Shown here in pieces: positions 59,739 through 64,000 of a DNA stretch of 64,000 nt. The first letter of the stretch is position 1. The number at the start of each line of letters is the position of its first letter. The stretch lies in contig JAUNWH010000004.1 of the NCBI GenBank assembly GCA_030540405.1, positions 1-64,000 of the forward strand, read 5' to 3'. The stretch comes from Spirochaetales bacterium (lineage in GTDB: Bacteria; Spirochaetota; Spirochaetia; Treponematales; Treponemataceae). Made by a program: the position numbers and the translations under genes. Below the pieces are notes generated by a model. It was not told the origin of the DNA. It made no database searches and was given only the letters and a program-made list of their open reading frames with translations.

Positions 59739-60761
59739 ATGAAAAAATTTATAGGGGCGTTGCTTTTTACTTGCGCGCTTATTTTTTATGGAGGATGTAA
59801 ACCTATGAAATCTTTGGAAGGAAAAAATGGAATTTTTGCTGTAATAAATACAAGCAAAGGCGATATTATTCTTGAACTTTTTTATAAACAGGCTCCTTTA
59901 ACGGTAACAAACTTTGTTGGACTTGTGGAAGGAACTTTGGATGCTGCAAAGGGGAAGCCTTTTTATGACGGATTAAAATTCCATCGAGTTATTTCTGATT
60001 TTATGATTCAGGGTGGAGATCCAAAAGGAAACGGAACAGGCGGACCTGGATATAATTTTGCAGATGAAATTGTAGATGGACTTGAATTTACAGGTTCTGG
60101 AGTTCTTGCAATGGCAAATGCAGGTCCTGGAACAAATGGAAGCCAGTTTTTTATAACCCATGTAGAAACTCCTTGGCTGAATGGTCATCATACAATTTTT
60201 GGGCACGTTGTTGATGAAGCAAGTCAGGCTACAGTAAATGCTATTGCACAGAATGATGAAATTAAAAGCATAAAAATTATTCGTCAAGGCGCAGAAGCTG
60301 AAAAATTCACTGCAACACAGGCTGATTTTGACAGGCTTGCCGCAGAAGCTGAAAAAAAGGCTTTGGAAGCAAAAGAAAAAGCAAATGCCGCAAAAATTGC
60401 AGAAGTGGAAAAGAATTTTCCGGGCTTTGAAAAAGACAAGAATGGAATTTACTATAAAATAACAAAAGAAGGCACTGGAAATAAATGCGGCTCAAGAAAA
60501 TCAGTTGCTACTGAATATAAGGGATATTTAGTAGACGGAAGTGTTTTTGATCAGTCAAAAGGCAGAGGTCCTCTTGAATTCCAAACTGGAGCAGGACAAA
60601 TGATCCCGGGCTTTGATATTATGGTTCAGGATATGAAGCTTGGTGAAAAAAGAACAATTGTAATTCCTTCTGACTTGGCGTATGGAGACAGAGGCTATCC
60701 TGGAGTGATTCCTGGCGGCGCTTATATTGCATTTGATATTGAACTTGTAAAGATGAAATAA
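59739..60761 (+). CDS. Cyclophilin-FKBP fusion prolyl isomerase lipoprotein (CFBP)
   Basis: 340 residues from the ATG at MKKFIGALL (GGAGG ahead). Lipoprotein signal with lipobox YGGC. Cyclophilin domain (about 28-195): FHRVISDFMIQGGDPKGNG, FADEIVDGLEF, MANAGPGTNGSQFFIT, HTIFGHVV. An Ala/Glu/Lys-rich helical linker (about 200-238) joins an FKBP domain (about 245-340): VFDQSKGRGPLEF, IPGFDIMVQDMKLGEKR, AYGDRGYPGVIPGG. Such two-family immunophilins, cyclophilin first, are described from Treponema and a few others. It should fold proteins in the periplasm. Confidence 0.94.
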   Translation: MKKFIGALLFTCALIFYGGCKPMKSLEGKNGIFAVINTSKGDIILELFYKQAPLTVTNFVGLVEGTLDAAKGKPFYDGLKFHRVISDFMIQGGDPKGNGTGGPGYNFADEIVDGLEFTGSGVLAMANAGPGTNGSQFFITHVETPWLNGHHTIFGHVVDEASQATVNAIAQNDEIKSIKIIRQGAEAEKFTATQADFDRLAAEAEKKALEAKEKANAAKIAEVEKNFPGFEKDKNGIYYKITKEGTGNKCGSRKSVATEYKGYLVDGSVFDQSKGRGPLEFQTGAGQMIPGFDIMVQDMKLGEKRTIVIPSDLAYGDRGYPGVIPGGAYIAFDIELVKMK

Positions 60762-60779
60762 ATTTTTTGAAAATTAACA

Positions 60780-60812
60780 GGCACGTTGTTAATAACAGCG
60801 TGCTTTTTTTTA
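60780..60812 (+). terminator. Terminator after the CFBP gene
   Basis: GCACGTTGTTA pairs with TAACAGCGTGC (one G-T pair) and is followed by eight T. It ends the long origin-proximal plus-strand run. Confidence 0.85.
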
Positions 60813-60813
60813 T

Positions 60814-60946
60814 TGTGGAAAAGTCATTTATTCACTTTTTTACACCAAGTTTTCCACAAAAATTTAAGAGTTTTACACATAAATCTGTGGAAAATTCCCT
60901 TTAAATACACATGAATTTACACAAGTTTTCCACAATTGGTGGAAAA
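60814..60946. other. Cluster of DnaA-box-like sequences
   Basis: Five related nonamers in 133 bp: TGTGGAAAA (60814-60822), TTTTCCACA (60850-60858), TGTGGAAAA (60886-60894), TTTTCCACA (60926-60934) and GGTGGAAAA (60938-60946). Two point one way and two the other. Between the CFBP and acetyltransferase genes. Confidence 0.75.
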
Positions 60947-60981
60947 TTCAGTAAATTTATGTTGAGTAAAAAGAGGTTTCA

Positions 60982-61515
60982 ATGGAAATTTTAAGAAAAG
61001 CCACAAAATCTGATATAGATGACATTATGAACATTGAGAAAGAGGCTTTTGCAGAGGGAATTCAAGAAAGTAAAGATATTTTTCTTGAGCGTATAGAAAC
61101 ATTTTCTGAAGGTTTTTTTATTTTAGAAGAAAACAATAAAAAAATTGGATATTTTTCTTCTGAATTGTGGAATTCTGTACCTCAAAAAGGTGACAGTTGC
61201 TTTTCTTTAAATCATTCAGCGTTGAAAAATCATAAAAAAGAGGGTGCAGTTTTATATATAAGTTCCATAGCAATTTTAAATGAGTACAAAGGAAATGGAT
61301 TGGGGTACAGATTTTTCAATAAAAGTGTAGAAAAAATTATAAAGTCATTTCCACAGATAAAAGAAATTGTACTTTTAGTAAATGAAATTTGGATTCCAGC
61401 TTTGCACATATATAAAAAATGTGGTTTTATTGAATATGGACGGATACAGAAGTTTTTTTCTTCAAATGAAACAAAAACTGATGGAATTTTAATGCGAAAA
61501 ACTGTGGAGCGGTAA
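60982..61515 (+). CDS. GNAT-family N-acetyltransferase
   Basis: 177 residues. N-terminus EILRKATKSDIDDIMNIEKE, motif A IAILNEYKGNGLGYRFFNK (Q/R-x-x-G-x-G pattern) and IYKKCGFIEYGRI near the end give a clear GNAT fold, like RimI-type acetyltransferases. Substrate unknown. The next gene starts 3 bp later, so the two are co-transcribed. Confidence 0.88.
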   Translation: MEILRKATKSDIDDIMNIEKEAFAEGIQESKDIFLERIETFSEGFFILEENNKKIGYFSSELWNSVPQKGDSCFSLNHSALKNHKKEGAVLYISSIAILNEYKGNGLGYRFFNKSVEKIIKSFPQIKEIVLLVNEIWIPALHIYKKCGFIEYGRIQKFFSSNETKTDGILMRKTVER

Positions 61516-61517
61516 AA

Positions 61518-62273
61518 ATGAATGATTCACAATGGAATGTTTTTTTGAAGTTTAGAGATGAGTTTAAAAATCTTTGTAGTCAATGGAGCCAGTTTTCAAG
61601 TGAACTGTACCCATTGCAAAAAGAATCTGCAAAAGATACTCCAGCTTACAATTTGGAAACTTCAATTGTCTATAACAAAGCTTATGATGATGTTCAAAAA
61701 ACTGATAAAATAAATTTCATTGTTATTGGAGACAATCCTGGAAAAGAAGAGCAATTGACTTCTACTCAAAAATATTTGGTCGGACAAAGCGGAAGAATTG
61801 CAGAAGGATTTTTTAGGCGCAATCCAGAATTGGATACTGATTTTAGAAAAAATGTCTTGATTTTGAATAAAACTCCTATTCATACTGCAAAAACTGTTCA
61901 GTTAAAATATATTCTAAAAAATGGAAGCAAAAAAATTGTAGAGCTTGTAAATGAAAGCCAAAAAAAAATGGCTCAGCTTGCATTTGAGCTTCATAATGGA
62001 CTTTTTTCTAATGCAGAAGATGGTTTTCCGGAATTATGGCTTGTTGGATATTCTGAACTTAAGAAAAATGGAGTTTTTAATGGGTATAGAGAAGAGTTGA
62101 AAAAACAATATGAAGGGTACAGTTCTTGGAATAAAGTTTTTGTATACCAGCATTTTTCAATGAACCGGTTTATTGTAGATTTAAACGAATTCAGAAAAAA
62201 CAACAATCTTCCTCTAAAAAACTGCCTTGAAGAAATCGGCAAAATTCATAAAAACGAAATATTTGGCTCTTAA
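61518..62273 (+). CDS. Diverged uracil-DNA-glycosylase-superfamily protein
   Basis: 251 residues. The UDG active-site-like motif is IGDNPGKEEQLTSTQKYLVG, matching family 4 style G-E-x-P-G-x-x-E-D, followed by GQSGRIAEGFF and KNVLILNKTPIHT, which correspond to the usual NVLKCRPP strand. The final His motif is VYQHFSMNRF instead of HPS. It may excise uracil or bind damaged DNA, but the missing canonical residues make this a tentative call. No iron-sulfur Cys cluster is evident. Confidence 0.65.
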   Translation: MNDSQWNVFLKFRDEFKNLCSQWSQFSSELYPLQKESAKDTPAYNLETSIVYNKAYDDVQKTDKINFIVIGDNPGKEEQLTSTQKYLVGQSGRIAEGFFRRNPELDTDFRKNVLILNKTPIHTAKTVQLKYILKNGSKKIVELVNESQKKMAQLAFELHNGLFSNAEDGFPELWLVGYSELKKNGVFNGYREELKKQYEGYSSWNKVFVYQHFSMNRFIVDLNEFRKNNNLPLKNCLEEIGKIHKNEIFGS

Positions 62274-63652
62274 ATTTGCTCTATGCTGGACAAATAATTT
62301 ATTAGCTTGTCTTTTATCAAAAAATCAGCGATTGCCATTTGGCTTAAAATAGAAAGTGGACATCCAAATTTTTGGTACTGATTTTTGTAGCTTTCTAAAA
62401 TTTTCTTTGGAAGAATAGCCGCCGTCGTATTTATTGATTTTGAAATCAGATTTGAAAAATTTTCAATATAAATGCATTTTCCGTTAAAATCTTGGCTATA
62501 AACAAAGTCAGAGCCAGATATTTCTGTAGATGTGTCGTATTCAATTATATATCTGAAATTTTCTTTTTCCGCCCATTCAAGAATTTCCTGCTTTTTCTTC
62601 TTTGAATCTGTGTTTTTTGAGTAAATAAACGCTGATGTTGCCCCGCTTTTTTCTAGCAATGCGGCAATGGATTCTTTTGAGTCAAATGGAATTTCAGTGG
62701 TTTTTATATTTGCCGCGGAAAATACATCTGTAAGAGAAGAATGAAATCCCTGCGGAACTGCAATGCACGGTTTTATTTCCCTTGGACTGATTGATTTTTC
62801 TGCAAGCTGCAAAAGTCCGTGCAAACTGCTCTTGGGATTTTTGAATTCATCTAAAAGAAGAAGCTTAAATAAAATATCGGCTTTATTGCAAGAAACAACT
62901 ACTTGCGATGGATTTACTTCCAAATGATGAAATTTATATAAAAATGCGGATATTGCTATTCTTAGAGGCGCTTCACCGGTCAAATCTGGAATTTTGTTTC
63001 CTTCCAAGAGATTTTTATTTTCTTTTATGGCAGTTTTTGCTGATTCAACATAATCTTCTATTGGAGAAAGTATTTTTCTTTTTTCTGGTGAGGCTTTTAC
63101 AAGGTCGCCTGTGTTCATCAGAATTGTTTTTTCATTATCATCAGAAGGCAGTTTTAAAACAGAATTTTGTTCTTCCTGTTCGTTTGAGAAAGGATCGGGC
63201 AAAATAAAAGTTCCTGAATTTTTTAAAACAGAACTGTCTGCGTCAATGTTTTCTGTTACAAAGTCGCTTTTTCCGTCAGATTTTTCTTTTTTGCGTTCTT
63301 TTATTATTGATTCAACTGTGGGAATTCCTTCATCTTCAGTTTTTTCTTTGGAATGGAGATTTGGTTCTGTATTGCTTGGATTTTTTACAAAGAATCCGCT
63401 TTTAGAAAGAGAATAAATGTAGCCGTTTGATTCAAGTTCGCTGTAGGCTTTTGTTACTGTGTTCCGGCTTATGTTGTAGTCTTCTGAAAGTGTTCTAATT
63501 GAAGGAAGCTTTGTTTCTTCTGGAAGCTCTTTGTTTTCGATTGCATTTACGAAAAATAAATAAAGCTGATGATAAAGCTTTACTTTGCTTGTCTTGTCCA
63601 GTTTTATTTCAAAATTGTTCACAAAGCCACTCCAATTTTTATCTGTACCCAT
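62270..63652 (-). CDS. MocR-like GntR regulator lacking the PLP lysine
   Basis: 460 residues. GntR winged helix at about 15-85 (KLPSIRTLSEDYNISRNTVT, KAYSELESNGYIYSLSKSGF). A long charged linker (about 90-190) follows, then an aminotransferase-like domain (about 190-460; DLTGEAPLRIAISAFLYKFH, IIEYDTSTEISG). The PLP-binding lysine expected in the G-x-F-S-K motif is Asn (ENFSNLISKS), and the C-terminal 80-100 residues of the usual fold are absent. It probably regulates transcription without PLP catalysis. The gene ends 4 bp inside the convergent UDG-like gene. Confidence 0.82.
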   Translation of the reverse strand: MGTDKNWSGFVNNFEIKLDKTSKVKLYHQLYLFFVNAIENKELPEETKLPSIRTLSEDYNISRNTVTKAYSELESNGYIYSLSKSGFFVKNPSNTEPNLHSKEKTEDEGIPTVESIIKERKKEKSDGKSDFVTENIDADSSVLKNSGTFILPDPFSNEQEEQNSVLKLPSDDNEKTILMNTGDLVKASPEKRKILSPIEDYVESAKTAIKENKNLLEGNKIPDLTGEAPLRIAISAFLYKFHHLEVNPSQVVVSCNKADILFKLLLLDEFKNPKSSLHGLLQLAEKSISPREIKPCIAVPQGFHSSLTDVFSAANIKTTEIPFDSKESIAALLEKSGATSAFIYSKNTDSKKKKQEILEWAEKENFRYIIEYDTSTEISGSDFVYSQDFNGKCIYIENFSNLISKSINTTAAILPKKILESYKNQYQKFGCPLSILSQMAIADFLIKDKLINYLSSIEQI

Positions 63653-63697
63653 AAAAAGGCATTATATATTATAAAACATGATTTTCAAAAAAGCAAA

Positions 63698-64000
63698 TTA
63701 TAAGCTGAAACTTTCCGGCAAAAGCTGTTCCAAAGTCATTATTTTGTATTCGTCTGTAGATTTTGCCAAGATTATTTCAAAGTCCTTTTTGCAGAATTCA
63801 GCAAGAACTTGGCGGCAAACTCCACATGGCGGGCAAAAATTTTTTATTTTTCCATTTTTTCCGCCGACAATCGCAATTGCTTCGAATTCTTTTTTTCCTT
63901 CGCTTACAGCTTTAAAAATTGCAGTTCTTTCAGCGCAGTTGCTTGGTCCGTAAGCTGCGTTTTCAATGTTGCATCCTGTATATATTTCGCCTTCGGAAGT
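63698..64000 (-). CDS. cdd: Cytidine deaminase, C-terminal part
   Basis: Partial: the last 101 codons, running off the right edge; about 30 N-terminal residues are missing. Zinc-site and catalytic motifs are intact: GCNIENAAYGPSNCAERTA (C-A-E) and PPCGVCRQVLAEF (P-C-x-x-C). Converts cytidine or deoxycytidine to uridine in pyrimidine salvage. Stop codon at 63698-63700. Confidence 0.93.
   Translation of the reverse strand, partial: TSEGEIYTGCNIENAAYGPSNCAERTAIFKAVSEGKKEFEAIAIVGGKNGKIKNFCPPCGVCRQVLAEFCKKDFEIILAKSTDEYKIMTLEQLLPESFSL

Noticed and set aside
63678-63953. 91-codon plus-strand frame at the right edge
   Set aside because: It is antisense to the clear cytidine deaminase frame, which has intact zinc motifs.

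Overview
The window is a low-GC chromosomal segment of a spirochaete, most likely a gut- or rumen-associated Treponema. The basis is the flgM and ftsK neighbourhood, a cyclophilin-FKBP fusion lipoprotein of the kind known from Treponema, AT-rich codon use, and the dnaA-dnaN-recF-rpmH-rnpA-yidD-yidC-jag order. It spans the replication origin: gyrB-gyrA run leftward from it and dnaA-dnaN-recF-dciA-rpmH-rnpA-yidD-yidC-jag run rightward. Genes left of about 50.8 kb are mostly on the minus strand and genes to the right mostly on the plus strand, as expected for bidirectional replication.

Layout. 0-11 kb: a 22-bp tandem repeat array at the left edge, lspA, a phosphodiesterase, a glycosyltransferase gene pair, a TrmH methyltransferase, a degenerate alcohol-dehydrogenase homologue, flgM, rsmI, ftsK and a secreted GH18 protein. 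11-28 kb: a large unknown gene, metQ, a TPR protein with a decayed Mrr-like domain, an aminotransferase-Lrp pair, hisB, hisG, rpiA, aroDE, an XPB-type helicase with its partner, reverse rubrerythrin with a Fur/PerR regulator, and a PrsW-like protease with a TetR regulator. 28-42 kb is an accessory region: orphan vsr, a membrane LuxR and MotA-like pair, a MATE gene remnant on a 122-bp tandem repeat, a beta-glucan locus (GH5, GH16, AraC regulator) with richer GC, a TetR regulator, a DUF2271-like/flavodoxin pair, a lipoprotein gene whose start is cut off by a poly-C tract, an LCMT-type methyltransferase, and several copies of a GTCATT...AATGAC palindromic repeat. 42-64 kb: S1-domain protein, NUDIX, tRNA-Val, argA, four parS sites, the origin genes, the CFBP-type prolyl isomerase, a second cluster of DnaA boxes, a UDG-superfamily protein, a degenerate MocR regulator and the end of cdd.

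The most interesting new object is a roughly 110-nt three-hairpin leader found twice: just before the ribosome binding site of dnaN and just before that of the GH16 glucanase. Linker and loop lengths are identical in the two copies, and the middle stem differs by paired, compensating changes, which suggests a structured cis-regulatory RNA (or a structured mobile cassette). Other strong signals are six DnaA-trios beside a DnaA box in the dnaA-dnaN gap, four parS sites within 1.2 kb, and the probable phase-variable lipoprotein. No calculation or database search could be run; family calls come from reading motifs.
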